Source: Variovorax sp. Root318D1 (lineage in GTDB: Bacteria; Pseudomonadota; Gammaproteobacteria; Burkholderiales; Burkholderiaceae_C). From it: a stretch of DNA of 64,000 nt. Below, piece by piece: positions 50,462-59,849 of the stretch (position 1 is the stretch's first letter; every line of letters begins with the position of its first letter). Position numbers and translations under genes: made by a program. The notes beneath the pieces were generated by a model that had not been told where the DNA came from, did no database searches, and saw only the letters and a list, made by a program, of their open reading frames with translations. The stretch is from positions 53,516-117,515 of the forward strand of contig NZ_LMCQ01000003.1 of the NCBI RefSeq assembly GCF_001424835.1. Direction: 5' to 3'.

Positions 50462-51181
50462 TCAGATGTCCGCTTCGGAGACGCGCATCAATGCGACGCG
50501 GTCGAGGACCACGAGGCCGGCCGGCTCGATGCGGATGGTGCCCTCGCGTTCCATGGTCTTGAGTTCCTGGTTGACGCGCTGGCGCGACGCGCCGAGCAGC
50601 TGCGCCAGCTCTTCCTGCGCAAGCTGCAGGCCGATGCGCATCTGGCTGCCGTCTTCCAGGTTGGGTACGCCGTAGCTGCGCACCAGGTGAATGAGCTGCT
50701 TGGCCAGCCGTGCGCGCAAGGGCAGGGTGTTGAGGTCTTCCACCAGCCCGAAGAGGGTGCGGATGCGGCGCGCCTGCAGCCGCATCAGCGCCTCGTACAG
50801 CTCCACGTGCGTGGCCAGAATCTTCTGGAAATCGGCCCGCGCCACGCACAGATTGGTGGTATCCCCATGCGCATAGGCGTCGTGCGTGCGCCGGTCCCCG
50901 TCGAACATCGCCACGTCGCCGAACCAGATGCCCGGCTCCACGTAGGTCAGCGTCACCTGCTTGCCCGACACGGCCGTCGAACTGACGCGCACCGCGCCCT
51001 TGGCGCAGGCAATCCAGTGGTCGGGAGGATCGCCTCGGGCGGCGATCAGGTCGCCGTCCTTGTAGCGTTTGACGAAAGCACATCGGAGAATGTCGTGCCG
51101 CAGCGAGGGAGATAGAGAAGAAAACCAGCGACCACTGTTGATCGCTTCACGTTCTTCGATGGTAAGAATGGGGTCGTCCAT
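50462..51181 (-). CDS. Crp/Fnr-family transcriptional regulator
   Basis: 239 aa: cyclic-nucleotide-binding-like beta roll (about 30-145; ARGDPPDHWIACAKGAVRV, YVEPGIWFGDVAMFDGDRRTHDA) and a Crp-type winged helix (about 160-235; QEELAQLLGASRQRVNQELKTME as the recognition part). No N-terminal Cys cluster, so it is not an FNR oxygen sensor. The ligand is unknown. It lies inside the catabolic operon, 59 bp after the enoyl-CoA hydratase and 1 bp before the kinase, and probably regulates it. Confidence 0.9.
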   Translation of the reverse strand: MDDPILTIEEREAINSGRWFSSLSPSLRHDILRCAFVKRYKDGDLIAARGDPPDHWIACAKGAVRVSSTAVSGKQVTLTYVEPGIWFGDVAMFDGDRRTHDAYAHGDTTNLCVARADFQKILATHVELYEALMRLQARRIRTLFGLVEDLNTLPLRARLAKQLIHLVRSYGVPNLEDGSQMRIGLQLAQEELAQLLGASRQRVNQELKTMEREGTIRIEPAGLVVLDRVALMRVSEADI

Positions 51182-51240
51182 TGGTCTGTCCTGTCGGCGA
51201 CTGAAAGGCTGGAGGGTGTCACGAGAGCGACGTTGCGCTG

Positions 51241-52020
51241 CTACTCGTACTGCGGAGGCTTCTTCTCGAGAAACGCGGCAATGCCGATGCCGGCATTCGG
51301 ATGGTGGAGGTTGCGCACGAAGTGGTCGCGCTCCTGCGAGAGCTGCGACGCGAACGTGGCGCCGCGCGCCTCGCTCAGCAGCTCCTTGATGCTGGCGAGC
51401 GAGTTCGGCGCGCGGGCGTTGAGCCGGGTTGCCAGCGCCAGCGCGCTGGCGAGCGCCTGGCCGTTTTCGCTCAGTTCATTGACCAGCCCGAGCGCATGCA
51501 GCCGCGGCGCGCCGATGCGCTCGCCGCACATCAGCCATTCGCTCGCCAGCTGGCGCGGCAATGCCTGGCCCAGGTGCCAGCTCAGGCCGCCATCGGGCGA
51601 CAGCGCGACGTTGCTGTACGAAGCCGCAAAAACCGCATCGCGCGCGGCCACGACGAAATCGCAGGCCAGCGCGAGCGAGAAACCTGCGCCTGCCGCCGCG
51701 CCCTCGACCGCCGCGATGATGGGCTTCGGGAAGGCGCGAATGGAATCGATCCAGTTGTGCAGTCCCTCGATGCTTTCGGCCTGCACCGAAGGATCGCGCT
51801 GGCGGTTGTCCGAGAGCCGCTGCAGCGAGCCGCCGGCGCAGAACCATGCGCCTTCGCCCACGATGACGACGCTGCGGATTTCATCGCTGCTCTCGGCGCC
51901 GTTGAGCGCCTCGATGCCCGCGGCGTAGATCTCGGGGCCCAGCGCATTGCGCTGGGTCGGATTGGCGATGGTGAGCACCATGGTGCGTCCCTCGCTGGTG
52001 CTCTTCAGTTCGGCGGTCAT
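51241..52020 (-). CDS. Enoyl-CoA hydratase/isomerase family protein
   Basis: 259 aa crotonase fold. Oxyanion-hole motifs are FCAGGSLQRL and VEGAAAGAGFSLALACDFVVAA; the acid residue of the second active-site position is Asp (ALSPDGG) rather than the hydratase Glu, and the first Glu is absent, a pattern seen in PaaG-like isomerases. So a plain 2-enoyl hydratase is not certain. It follows the 3-hydroxyacyl-CoA dehydrogenase by 31 bp on the same strand. Confidence 0.87.
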   Translation of the reverse strand: MTAELKSTSEGRTMVLTIANPTQRNALGPEIYAAGIEALNGAESSDEIRSVVIVGEGAWFCAGGSLQRLSDNRQRDPSVQAESIEGLHNWIDSIRAFPKPIIAAVEGAAAGAGFSLALACDFVVAARDAVFAASYSNVALSPDGGLSWHLGQALPRQLASEWLMCGERIGAPRLHALGLVNELSENGQALASALALATRLNARAPNSLASIKELLSEARGATFASQLSQERDHFVRNLHHPNAGIGIAAFLEKKPPQYE

Positions 52021-52051
52021 CGCTGTGATGCTTTCGTTGATGTTTGCTTGT

Positions 52052-53572
52052 TTATTCTTCTTCGTGCAGCAGGCTCAGGCCCAGCGCGCCGCGGCGGCGC
52101 AGCCAAGGGCTCGGGCGATAACGCGGATCGCCGTAGACGGTCTGCAGGTTGAACAGCACCTCGAGCATGTTGGTCGGGCCATACAGGTTGCCCATGGCCA
52201 ACGGACCGCGCGGATAGCCGAGGCCCAGCTGAACCGCGGTTTCAAGATCGGCCGGCGAGCAGACGCGCTGCTGGCACATGTCGGCGGCAATGTTCACGAT
52301 GGTGCCGATCACGCGCTGCGTGACGAAGCCGCCGCTGTCCCGGATCACGCTCACGGCCTTGCCGTCGCGCGCGAAGAGGGCATGCGCCGCATCGCGGATG
52401 TCACGCCGCGTGGCCGGATTGGTGGCGAGCACGCGGCGCTTGGTGGCCGCATCGTCGATCAGCATGTCGATGCCGACGGTGCGCGTGGCATCCAGGCGTT
52501 CGACTGCGGCCACCGTGGTCACGTCGAAGCCCAATGGCGCGACCAGGATCACCGATCCGGGTGCGGGCGCGGCGCCGCTGTCGATCTGGGCGCCGAGCGC
52601 ATTCACCAGCCGCAGCAGTTCCGCCCTGCGCGCGGCGCGGGGAGAAACCCAGACCGAGGGCAGCGCCTCGACCGTGGGCGTCGGGGCTTCGGCCACCTGC
52701 TGCATCACGCCGTCGTGGTACTTGTAGAAGCCCTCGTTGGTCTTGCGGCCCAGCACGCCCGCCGCAAGGCGCTGGGCCGTGATGACGCTGGGGCGGAAGC
52801 GCGGCTCCTCGTAGTACTGGCGATAGATCGATTCCATCACCGGATGCGACACGTCGAGCGCCGTCAGGTCCAGCAGCTCGAAGGGCCCCAGGCGAAAGCC
52901 GGCCTGCTCCTTGAGGATGCGGTCGACCGTGGCGAAGTCGGCCACGCCTTCGCCCACGATGCGCAGCGCCTCGGTGCCGTAACCGCGTCCGGCGTGGTTG
53001 ACGATGAAGCCCGGCGTATCCTGCGCCTGCACGGCGCTGTGGCCCATCTGCACCGCATAGCCGGCCAGCTGCTTGCAGACTTCGGCGGAGGTCTTGAAGC
53101 CGGCCACCACCTCGACCACCTTCATCAGCGGCACGGGGTTGAAGAAGTGGAAGCCCGCCACCCGCTCCGGCCGCTTGAGCTCGGCGGCGATGGCGGTGAC
53201 CGACAGCGACGAAGTGTTGGTGACGAGCGTGGCCGTGGGCGCGACCACCGATTCGAGTTCGCGGAACAGCGAGCGCTTGACCTCGAGGTCTTCGACCACC
53301 GCTTCGATCACGAGGTCGCACTGGGCGAGGGCAGCCACCGAATCGACCGCCTTGACGCGTGCGATCTGCGCATCGCGCGCCGCGGCGTCGATCTTGCCCT
53401 TCTCGTGCAGCTTGTTCCATTGGGCCGCGAGAGCTTCGCGCCCGCGCTCGGCCGCTCCTGCGAAGCTGTCGAGCAGCAGCACTTCGCTGCCTGCCTGGGC
53501 GGCGATCTGGGCGATGCCTCGGCCCATGGCGCCGGCGCCGACGACGCCGATCCGGGTGTAGTTCACTGTCAT
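52052..53572 (-). CDS. 3-hydroxyacyl-CoA dehydrogenase (PaaH type)
   Basis: 506 aa NAD-dependent enzyme. The Rossmann motif GVVGAGAMGRGIAQIAAQAG is at residues 8-27; AGFHFFNPVPLMKVVEVV holds the catalytic His, and Glu is in the first C-terminal domain. The C-terminal 3HCDH domain occurs twice (about 190-290 and 415-500), as in PaaH/PaaC proteins of about 500 aa. It heads a five-gene minus-strand run. No other phenylacetate genes are present, so the pathway is left open. Confidence 0.9.
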   Translation of the reverse strand: MTVNYTRIGVVGAGAMGRGIAQIAAQAGSEVLLLDSFAGAAERGREALAAQWNKLHEKGKIDAAARDAQIARVKAVDSVAALAQCDLVIEAVVEDLEVKRSLFRELESVVAPTATLVTNTSSLSVTAIAAELKRPERVAGFHFFNPVPLMKVVEVVAGFKTSAEVCKQLAGYAVQMGHSAVQAQDTPGFIVNHAGRGYGTEALRIVGEGVADFATVDRILKEQAGFRLGPFELLDLTALDVSHPVMESIYRQYYEEPRFRPSVITAQRLAAGVLGRKTNEGFYKYHDGVMQQVAEAPTPTVEALPSVWVSPRAARRAELLRLVNALGAQIDSGAAPAPGSVILVAPLGFDVTTVAAVERLDATRTVGIDMLIDDAATKRRVLATNPATRRDIRDAAHALFARDGKAVSVIRDSGGFVTQRVIGTIVNIAADMCQQRVCSPADLETAVQLGLGYPRGPLAMGNLYGPTNMLEVLFNLQTVYGDPRYRPSPWLRRRGALGLSLLHEEE

Positions 53573-53700
53573 TGAAAAAGATTTTCGCTGGTTGATGGAG
53601 CCGAGCCCGCTTGCAGGCGCCGGGCCCCGGAATTTGCGCAGCCTTCGATTTTGCAGCCATGGACCGCGGCCGCGTGCCCGGTTTTACGCGGGTCCGCGCT

Positions 53701-54858
53701 TCAGGCCGCGCGGCGGCTGCGATCGATGGCCACGCTCAGGCCGATGGCCAGCAGCAGCAAGGTAAAACCGACCCAGTTCATCCAAGCCACCGCGTCGTTG
53801 GCAAGCAGCCATCCGCCCAGCCCTGCACCAACTGCCTGGCCAATGTAGATGCCCGAGCTGTTCAGCGCCACCGAGCCCGGCGCAAGAGCCGGGGCCAGGC
53901 CCACCAGCCGCGCCTGCTGCGCCGAATTGGTCGCGAAGCAGCCCAGGCCCCACGGCACGAGTACCGCCGCCAGCCATGGGAGTGAGCCGGCCCAGGGCCA
54001 GAGAAAGAGGCTGAGCGCGATCAGCGAGCTTGTCAGCAGCACCATGCGGCCCGCGCCCGCGCGATCGATGAACCGGCTCACGAGCATGTTGCCCACCAGC
54101 CCAAAGGCGCCGAACAGGGCCCACATCAGGCTCAGCGTGGTGGGGTCCGCGCCGAAATTCTGCTTCAGCAAGGGCCCGAAATAGCTGAACAGGACGAACT
54201 GGCCGCCACCTTGGAGCGCCGTGACCGACACGATGCCCATCAGCACGGGGCTGCGGAGCACGCGCGACCACGCGGCTGCTGTCAGCGCGGCGGGCCGGAT
54301 GCCGCGCGGCAGCGTCAGCCAGATCGACACGGCACTCACGAGGCTGAGCAGCGCAATGGCCGTGAAAGCCATGCGCCAGCCCAGGTGGCCGCCAATCAGC
54401 GCGCCGAGCGGCAGGCCCAGCACCGAGGCCATCGACCAGCCAAGAAAAACGAAAGTCACGGCACGCCCGCGCTGCTCCGGCGGCACCAGCATGCCGGCGC
54501 AAGCCGCGGCCTGGGGTGTGAAGATGGCAGGTGCGACCACCGTGAGCATGCGCACCGGCAGCAAGGCGCCGAAGCTCGGCATCAAAGCGGCAATGACATG
54601 CCCGGCGGCGTACCAGAGAAGGGTTAGGGCGAGCAAATGGCGGCGGTCCCAGCCCGCAACCACGGCCGCCAGCAGCGGAGCGCCGAGGCACATCACGACC
54701 GCGGCGGCCGTGATCAGTTGGCCAGCGGTGGCAACGGTGATGGCAAGCGAGGTGCTGATTTCATTGAGCGTGCCGGGCACCACCATCACACCCGTGCCGA
54801 TCACGAAATTGCCGGCCAGCAGCGCCCAGAGCGCGCCCCGGGGCGCTGGCTGGCTCAC
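53701..54858 (-). CDS. Major facilitator superfamily transporter
   Basis: 385 aa with about 12 hydrophobic helices; start is GTG at 54858. The pattern resembles AraJ/NepI-type drug:H+ antiporters, with an Asp/Arg-rich loop after helix 2 (VAGWDRRHLLAL) and the proline-rich GxxxGxPxG-like helix 5 (SMASVLGLPLGALIGGHLGWR). The substrate is unknown. It lies 128 bp upstream of the 3-hydroxyacyl-CoA dehydrogenase gene and 58 bp after a D-2-hydroxyacid dehydrogenase gene, all on the same strand. Confidence 0.88.
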   Translation of the reverse strand: MSQPAPRGALWALLAGNFVIGTGVMVVPGTLNEISTSLAITVATAGQLITAAAVVMCLGAPLLAAVVAGWDRRHLLALTLLWYAAGHVIAALMPSFGALLPVRMLTVVAPAIFTPQAAACAGMLVPPEQRGRAVTFVFLGWSMASVLGLPLGALIGGHLGWRMAFTAIALLSLVSAVSIWLTLPRGIRPAALTAAAWSRVLRSPVLMGIVSVTALQGGGQFVLFSYFGPLLKQNFGADPTTLSLMWALFGAFGLVGNMLVSRFIDRAGAGRMVLLTSSLIALSLFLWPWAGSLPWLAAVLVPWGLGCFATNSAQQARLVGLAPALAPGSVALNSSGIYIGQAVGAGLGGWLLANDAVAWMNWVGFTLLLLAIGLSVAIDRSRRAA

Positions 54859-54916
54859 TGAAGAACCTTCGCCTTCGGCTGCCGTATTCGCCTTGGGGCG
54901 GCCCGGCGGCTCGGGA

Positions 54917-55924
54917 TCACCGGCGAACCTGCAGCGCGCCGGGATTCACGATGTTGGTGGGGTTGCCCTTGATGAAGCTCACGACGTTGTCGAAAGCCTG
55001 GCCGAAATAGCTTTCGTAGCTGTCCTGCTCCACATAGCCGATGTGCGGCGTGCAGATGCAGTTTTCCAGGCGCAGCAGCGCATGGCCCTGCAGCGGCGGC
55101 TCGCTCTCGAATACGTCGACGGCAGCCAGCCCCGGCCGGCCGCGATTGAGCGCGGCCAGCAGCGCATCGGCCTCGACCAGTTCGGCACGCGAGGTGTTGA
55201 CGAAGAGTGCCGTTGGTTTCATGCGCGAAAGGTCTTCGAGCTTGACCAGGCCGCTGGTTTCCTCGTTGAGCCGCAGGTGCACCGACAGAACGTCGGCGGC
55301 GGCAAAGAATTCGTGGCGGTTCTGCGCCACCTGGAAGCCGTCGGACCGCGCCTTGGCGCAGCTGGCCTCGCGGCCCCAGATGACCACCTGCATGCCGAAG
55401 GCCTGCCCGTAGCGCGCCACCAACTGGCCGATGCGGCCATAGCCCCAGATGCAGAGCGTCTTGCCCTTGAGCACCGAGCCCAGCCCGAAGTTGGGCGGCA
55501 TCGAGGCCGACTTGAGCCCTGACTGCTGCCAAGCCCCGTGCTTGAGGTTGCTGATGTACTGCGGCAGGCGGCGCATCGCCGCCATGATCAGCGCCCAGGT
55601 CAGCTCGGCCGGCGCCTGGGGAGAACCGGTGCCCTCGGCCACGGCCACTCCCCGCTCGGTGCAGGCCGTGACGTCGATGTGGCCGCCCACGCGCCCCGTT
55701 TGCGAAATGAGCTTGAGCTTGGGCAGCTTTTCGATCAGCTGGCGAGAGATGTGGGTGCGCTCGCGGATCAGCACGATCACATCGGCATCCTTCAGGCGAA
55801 CCGAAAGTTGGCCGATGCCCTTGACCGTGTTGGTATAGACCTTGGCCGCGTACGCGTCCAGCTTGGCGGCGCAGCGCAATTTGCGCACGGCGTCCTGGTA
55901 ATCGTCGAGGATCACAATGTTCAT
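54917..55924 (-). CDS. D-2-hydroxyacid dehydrogenase family protein
   Basis: 335 aa NAD(P)-dependent dehydrogenase of the D-isomer 2-hydroxyacid family. NAD-binding GYGRIGQLVARYG in the middle; catalytic Arg in VNTSRAELVE, Glu in VFESEPPLQG and His in CTPHIGYVEQDSYE. MNIVILDDYQDAVRKL is the N terminus from the ATG at 55924; an ATG three codons upstream is also possible. The substrate, perhaps glyoxylate, hydroxypyruvate or a larger 2-keto acid, cannot be fixed. Confidence 0.88.
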   Translation of the reverse strand: MNIVILDDYQDAVRKLRCAAKLDAYAAKVYTNTVKGIGQLSVRLKDADVIVLIRERTHISRQLIEKLPKLKLISQTGRVGGHIDVTACTERGVAVAEGTGSPQAPAELTWALIMAAMRRLPQYISNLKHGAWQQSGLKSASMPPNFGLGSVLKGKTLCIWGYGRIGQLVARYGQAFGMQVVIWGREASCAKARSDGFQVAQNRHEFFAAADVLSVHLRLNEETSGLVKLEDLSRMKPTALFVNTSRAELVEADALLAALNRGRPGLAAVDVFESEPPLQGHALLRLENCICTPHIGYVEQDSYESYFGQAFDNVVSFIKGNPTNIVNPGALQVRR

Positions 55925-56016
55925 GGCGTGCAATTGTGCCTCGCAGCATTGACCTGACGCTCGCGTGAACGTTTGGATACCCGCCCCGGGCCATGGTCAC
56001 CGGGGCATGCACGGAT

Positions 56017-56388
56017 TCAGTGCAGGTGCGTGGGGCGCGCTGCGGCGCTGAGCGCTTCCATGGCTTCGAGCGCGGCGAGCCGGTCGAGTTCGGCGCAGAC
56101 GTCGGCCATTCGACCCGAGATCACCATGCGGTTGGTGCTGCGTTTTTGGCCCTGGGGTCCATCGACCACGCGAATGACGCGAAGCGGACGGCTCGGTGCC
56201 GGCGCCGCTTTGGGGGGTGCCGAAGCATGAGCCCGCGCCGTGCAGGCCGGGCGCACCGCAACGTAGCGCAACCCCGCGGACGCACTGACGCTGTCGCGGT
56301 GACGAGGCCGGCGCGCCGGCAGCAGACGGCTTGCCAGCGATTGCAGCGGCATCCACAAATCAACGATGGTGAGGAGGGCGATTCCCAT
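56017..56388 (-). CDS. Unknown protein downstream of lexA
   Basis: 123 aa, not recognised. The ATG at 56388 has GGAG 6 bp upstream. It starts with a hydrophobic stretch (MGIALLTIVDLWMPLQSLASRLL), continues with a Pro/Ala/Arg-rich middle, and has a better-ordered C-terminal part, RPLRVIRVVDGPQGQKR and NRMVISGRMADVCAELDRLAALEAMEAL, read in two parts. It lies 139 bp after the lexA stop on the same strand. The position matches that of sulA behind lexA in pseudomonads, but I see no SulA similarity. Confidence 0.6.
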   Translation of the reverse strand: MGIALLTIVDLWMPLQSLASRLLPARRPRHRDSVSASAGLRYVAVRPACTARAHASAPPKAAPAPSRPLRVIRVVDGPQGQKRSTNRMVISGRMADVCAELDRLAALEAMEALSAAARPTHLH

Positions 56389-56527
56389 GTGAACTCCAAA
56401 AAAGTCTGAGGTTGAACACAGGCAGGATTTCTTTGAAGGGACGCAACAGGGTGATGGCGACATTGCGCCATACGCCCGCCACCTGTTGCGGCCGGATGGG
56501 GATGCTGGTTTCTGCAGGCCGAAGGGC

Positions 56528-57202
56528 CTACATCAGCATGGTGTTGCGAATGAGGCCGACCGCCAGGCCTTCGATTTCGAAGGGTTCGCCGGGCTGGACA
56601 ATGATGGTGGGGTAGTCGGGGTTCTCGGCGTGCAGTTCGATGACCTGCTTGTTGCGCTTGAGGCGCTTGACCGTGACTTCGTCGCCGAGGCGGGCCACCA
56701 CGATTTGGCCGTTGCGTGCTTCCTTGGTGGCTTGCACGGCGAGCAGGTCGCCGTCCATGATGCCGGCGTCCCGCATGGACATGCCGCGCACCTTGAGCAG
56801 GTAGTCGGGCTGGCGCTGGAACAGCGTGTTCTCGACGTAGTAGGTCTGGTCGACGTGCTCTTGCGCAAGGATGGGCGAGCCCGCCGCGACGCGGCCGATG
56901 AGCGGCAGCGCAAGCTGCGCCATGCCGGGCAGCGAAAGGGAAAACTGGTTGTTGCGCGACTCGTTGAGCGAACGCAGCGCATCGCCCTTGAGGCGAATGC
57001 CGCGCGAAGTACCGCTGACGAGTTCGATCACGCCCTTCCGGGCCAACGCCTGCAGGTGCTCCTCGGCGGCATTGGCCGACTTGAAACCCAACTCATTGGC
57101 AATTTCGGCCCGCGTGGGCGGAGCGCCAGTACGTGCGATGGCGCTCTGGATCAAATCCAGGATTTGCTGCTGGCGGGCGGTAAGCTTCACGGCGAACTGC
57201 AT
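56528..57202 (-). CDS. lexA: LexA repressor (SOS regulator)
   Basis: Represses DNA-damage genes; RecA filaments trigger self-cleavage. 224 aa. N-terminal winged helix (about 1-70; [21 protein letters not shown] as recognition part) and C-terminal S24 peptidase domain. The cleavage bond is Ala107-Gly108 (VAAGSP), and the catalytic pair is Ser142 (VRGMSMRD) and Lys179 (EVTVKRLKR). The ATG at 57202 has AAGGA upstream. Two adjacent SOS boxes overlap its promoter, so it is autoregulated. Confidence 0.98.
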   Translation of the reverse strand: MQFAVKLTARQQQILDLIQSAIARTGAPPTRAEIANELGFKSANAAEEHLQALARKGVIELVSGTSRGIRLKGDALRSLNESRNNQFSLSLPGMAQLALPLIGRVAAGSPILAQEHVDQTYYVENTLFQRQPDYLLKVRGMSMRDAGIMDGDLLAVQATKEARNGQIVVARLGDEVTVKRLKRNKQVIELHAENPDYPTIIVQPGEPFEIEGLAVGLIRNTMLM

Positions 57203-57219
57203 ATGTGGGTTCCTTGCGG

Positions 57220-57258
57220 CACTGGCTGAATATCCAGTACCTGTATTTTTAACCAGTT
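57220..57258 (-). promoter_or_regulatory. Double LexA operator and lexA promoter region
   Basis: Box one is CACTGGCTGAATATCCAGTA (57220-57239) and box two ACCTGTATTTTTAACCAGTT (57239-57258); both have CTG and CAG separated by ten bases, and they share one base. On the minus strand a -35-like TTGCCA (57268-57273) and a -10-like AAAAAT (57245-57250), spaced 17 bp, place box two over the -10 element. The divergent asparaginase ATG lies only 18 bp past box two. Confidence 0.88.
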
Positions 57259-57275
57259 TTTAAAAGTTGGCAAGC

Positions 57276-58253
57276 ATGGTCAATTCCCTTTCGCCAAGCC
57301 TGCGGCGCGTTGTGGTGCTGGGCACCGGCGGAACCATCGCGGGCCGCGCAGCCAGCGGCGGCGACAACATCGGCTACACCGCAGGGCAGGTGGCGGTGGC
57401 TGACCTGCTCGGCGATATCGATGCGCCCGAGGGCGTGGTGCTCGAAGCCGAACAGGTGGCGCAGCTCGACAGCAAGGACATGGGCTTCGATGTCTGGCTG
57501 CAACTGGCTCGGCGCTGCGCACTCTTTCTATCTGACCCCGACGTGGCGGGCGTGGTGATCACGCACGGTACCGACACCATCGAAGAGACAGCTTTTTTTC
57601 TCCAGGCAGTGCTCGCAACCGGCAAGCCCGTGGTGCTGACCTGTGCCATGCGTCCGGCAAGCTCGCTTTCGCCAGACGGTCCGCAGAACGTGCGCGATGC
57701 CATCGCCGTTGCGGCTACGCCGGGAGCGCAGGGCGTGACGGTGGTCTGCGCGGGCTCGATCCACGGCGCACTGGATGTGCAGAAAGTGCACACCTATCGC
57801 CCGGATGCCTTTTCATCGGGCGATGCGGGCCCGGTGGGCTACGTGGAAGAGGGGGACGTGCGGCTTCTTCGCACCTGGCCAAGTTCGCCGGCGAGCGGGC
57901 CCTCGAAAATTCTTGCGATGAAGGCGGGCGAGGCCTTGCGCTGGCCGAGGGTCGAGATCGTCACCAGCCATGCCGGTGCGAGCGGCGCCATTGTCGATTT
58001 GCTGTTGCAGGAGCGGGCCGCGGGCGTGGCCGAGCCGGTTCGCGGGTTGGTGCTGGCCGCGACGGGCAACGGCACGGTGCATTACGCGCTGGAGGCTGCC
58101 GCGCTGCGTGCGCAGGACGCGGGAGTGGCCGTACTGCGCGCCACTCGCTGCGCGAATGGGCGCATCCTGCCGAAGGCTGATGATCGTTTGCGCGACGCCG
58201 GTGCCCTGACGCCCGTCAAGGCACGCATCGCGTTGATGCTGGAACTGCTCTAG
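57276..58253 (+). CDS. L-asparaginase family protein
   Basis: 325 aa amidohydrolase converting asparagine to aspartate and ammonia. Both signature regions are seen: VVLGTGGTIAGRAA with the nucleophile Thr and VVITHGTDTIEETAFFL with the second Thr-Asp; CAMRPASSLSPDGPQNVRDA is also typical. No signal peptide, so it is probably cytosolic. The ATG at 57276 has only a weak ribosome-binding site, and the promoter must overlap the lexA operator. It converges with adk. Confidence 0.93.
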   Translation: MVNSLSPSLRRVVVLGTGGTIAGRAASGGDNIGYTAGQVAVADLLGDIDAPEGVVLEAEQVAQLDSKDMGFDVWLQLARRCALFLSDPDVAGVVITHGTDTIEETAFFLQAVLATGKPVVLTCAMRPASSLSPDGPQNVRDAIAVAATPGAQGVTVVCAGSIHGALDVQKVHTYRPDAFSSGDAGPVGYVEEGDVRLLRTWPSSPASGPSKILAMKAGEALRWPRVEIVTSHAGASGAIVDLLLQERAAGVAEPVRGLVLAATGNGTVHYALEAAALRAQDAGVAVLRATRCANGRILPKADDRLRDAGALTPVKARIALMLELL

Positions 58254-58261
58254 ACGCCAGG

Positions 58262-58279
58262 CGTCGCCTGACGGCGACG
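58262..58279. terminator. Hairpin between convergent asparaginase and adk
   Basis: CGTCGCC, loop TGAC, GGCGACG: a perfect 7-bp stem in the 30-bp gap between the two stop codons. No T-run follows on either strand, so termination is only possible. Confidence 0.4.
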
Positions 58280-58283
58280 CGCG

Positions 58284-58988
<705 letters not shown>

Positions 58989-59075
58989 CTAGAGCCGTAC
59001 AAGGCGGAGTTGCGTCGAGGATAGCATGCGTAAGCGTGAAGAATTTCCGTCAATTGCCACGGATATTGACGCAAC

Positions 59076-59849
59076 TCAAGGGGTCAACTGGGCTGCAAAG
59101 ACCGCGCGCACGCGGGCGAGGTCTTCTGGCGTGTCGATGCCCGGGCCGGGAGCAACCTGGCTGACATGCACGGCAATGCGATGGCCGTGCCACAGCGCGC
59201 GCAATTGCTCGAGCGCTTCGGTGGCCTCGATGGGGGCGGACGACAGCGAAGGAAACTTGCGCACGAAACCGGCGCGGTATCCGTAGATGCCGATATGGCG
59301 CAGCGGCCGAGGTGAAGGCAGCACGGCCGGTGGCGCGCCGCCGGAGGAGCCGTCGCGCCACCAGGGGATGGGCGCGCGGCTGAAGTAGAGCGCGTTGCCC
59401 GTGGCGTCAAGCACGGCTTTCACCACGTTCGGGTTCAGAAAGTCGTCCAGCGAATCGATTTCGTGCGCCGCCGTGCTCATGGCGGCTTCCGGGTGAGCCG
59501 CGAGCGTGGCGGCCACCGCGTCGATCAAGGCGGGATCGATCAGCGGCTCGTCGCCTTGCACGTTGACGATGATGTCGTCGCCGTCCAGGCCCAGTTGTTC
59601 GCAGGCTTCGGCCAGTCGGTCGGTGCCGCTGGCATGGTCCTGTCGGGTCAGGATGGCGTCCACGCCATGCGCCATGCAGGCCGCGACGATGGAAGGATCG
59701 TCCCCGGCAACCACAACGCGGGTGGCGCCCGACTGGCTCGCGCGCTGGGCGACGCGCACCACCATGGGCAGGCCGGCAATGTCCGCCAGCGGCTTGTTGG
59801 GAAGCCGCGTCGAAGCCAGGCGGGCCGGCACCAGGACTGTGAAGCTCAC
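59076..59849 (-). CDS. kdsB: CMP-Kdo synthetase
   Basis: Activates Kdo with CTP for addition to lipid A. 257 aa nucleotidyltransferase: [26 protein letters not shown] (in parts), [11 protein letters not shown] with the metal Asp, and YFSRAPIPW. Start is GTG at 59849, overlapping the Trm112 stop (GTGA). It is part of an exbB-exbD-lpxK-Trm112-kdsB-adk run. Confidence 0.97.
   Translation of the reverse strand: MSFTVLVPARLASTRLPNKPLADIAGLPMVVRVAQRASQSGATRVVVAGDDPSIVAACMAHGVDAILTRQDHASGTDRLAEACEQLGLDGDDIIVNVQGDEPLIDPALIDAVAATLAAHPEAAMSTAAHEIDSLDDFLNPNVVKAVLDATGNALYFSRAPIPWWRDGSSGGAPPAVLPSPRPLRHIGIYGYRAGFVRKFPSLSSAPIEATEALEQLRALWHGHRIAVHVSQVAPGPGIDTPEDLARVRAVFAAQLTP

Noticed and set aside
52052..53572. 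Phenylacetate pathway gene paaH
   Set aside because: The domain layout fits, but no paaABCDE, paaK or paaZ genes are present, so the pathway name is not supported.
56017..56388. SulA assignment for the gene after lexA
   Set aside because: Only the position agrees; I see no SulA sequence features, so it stays unknown.
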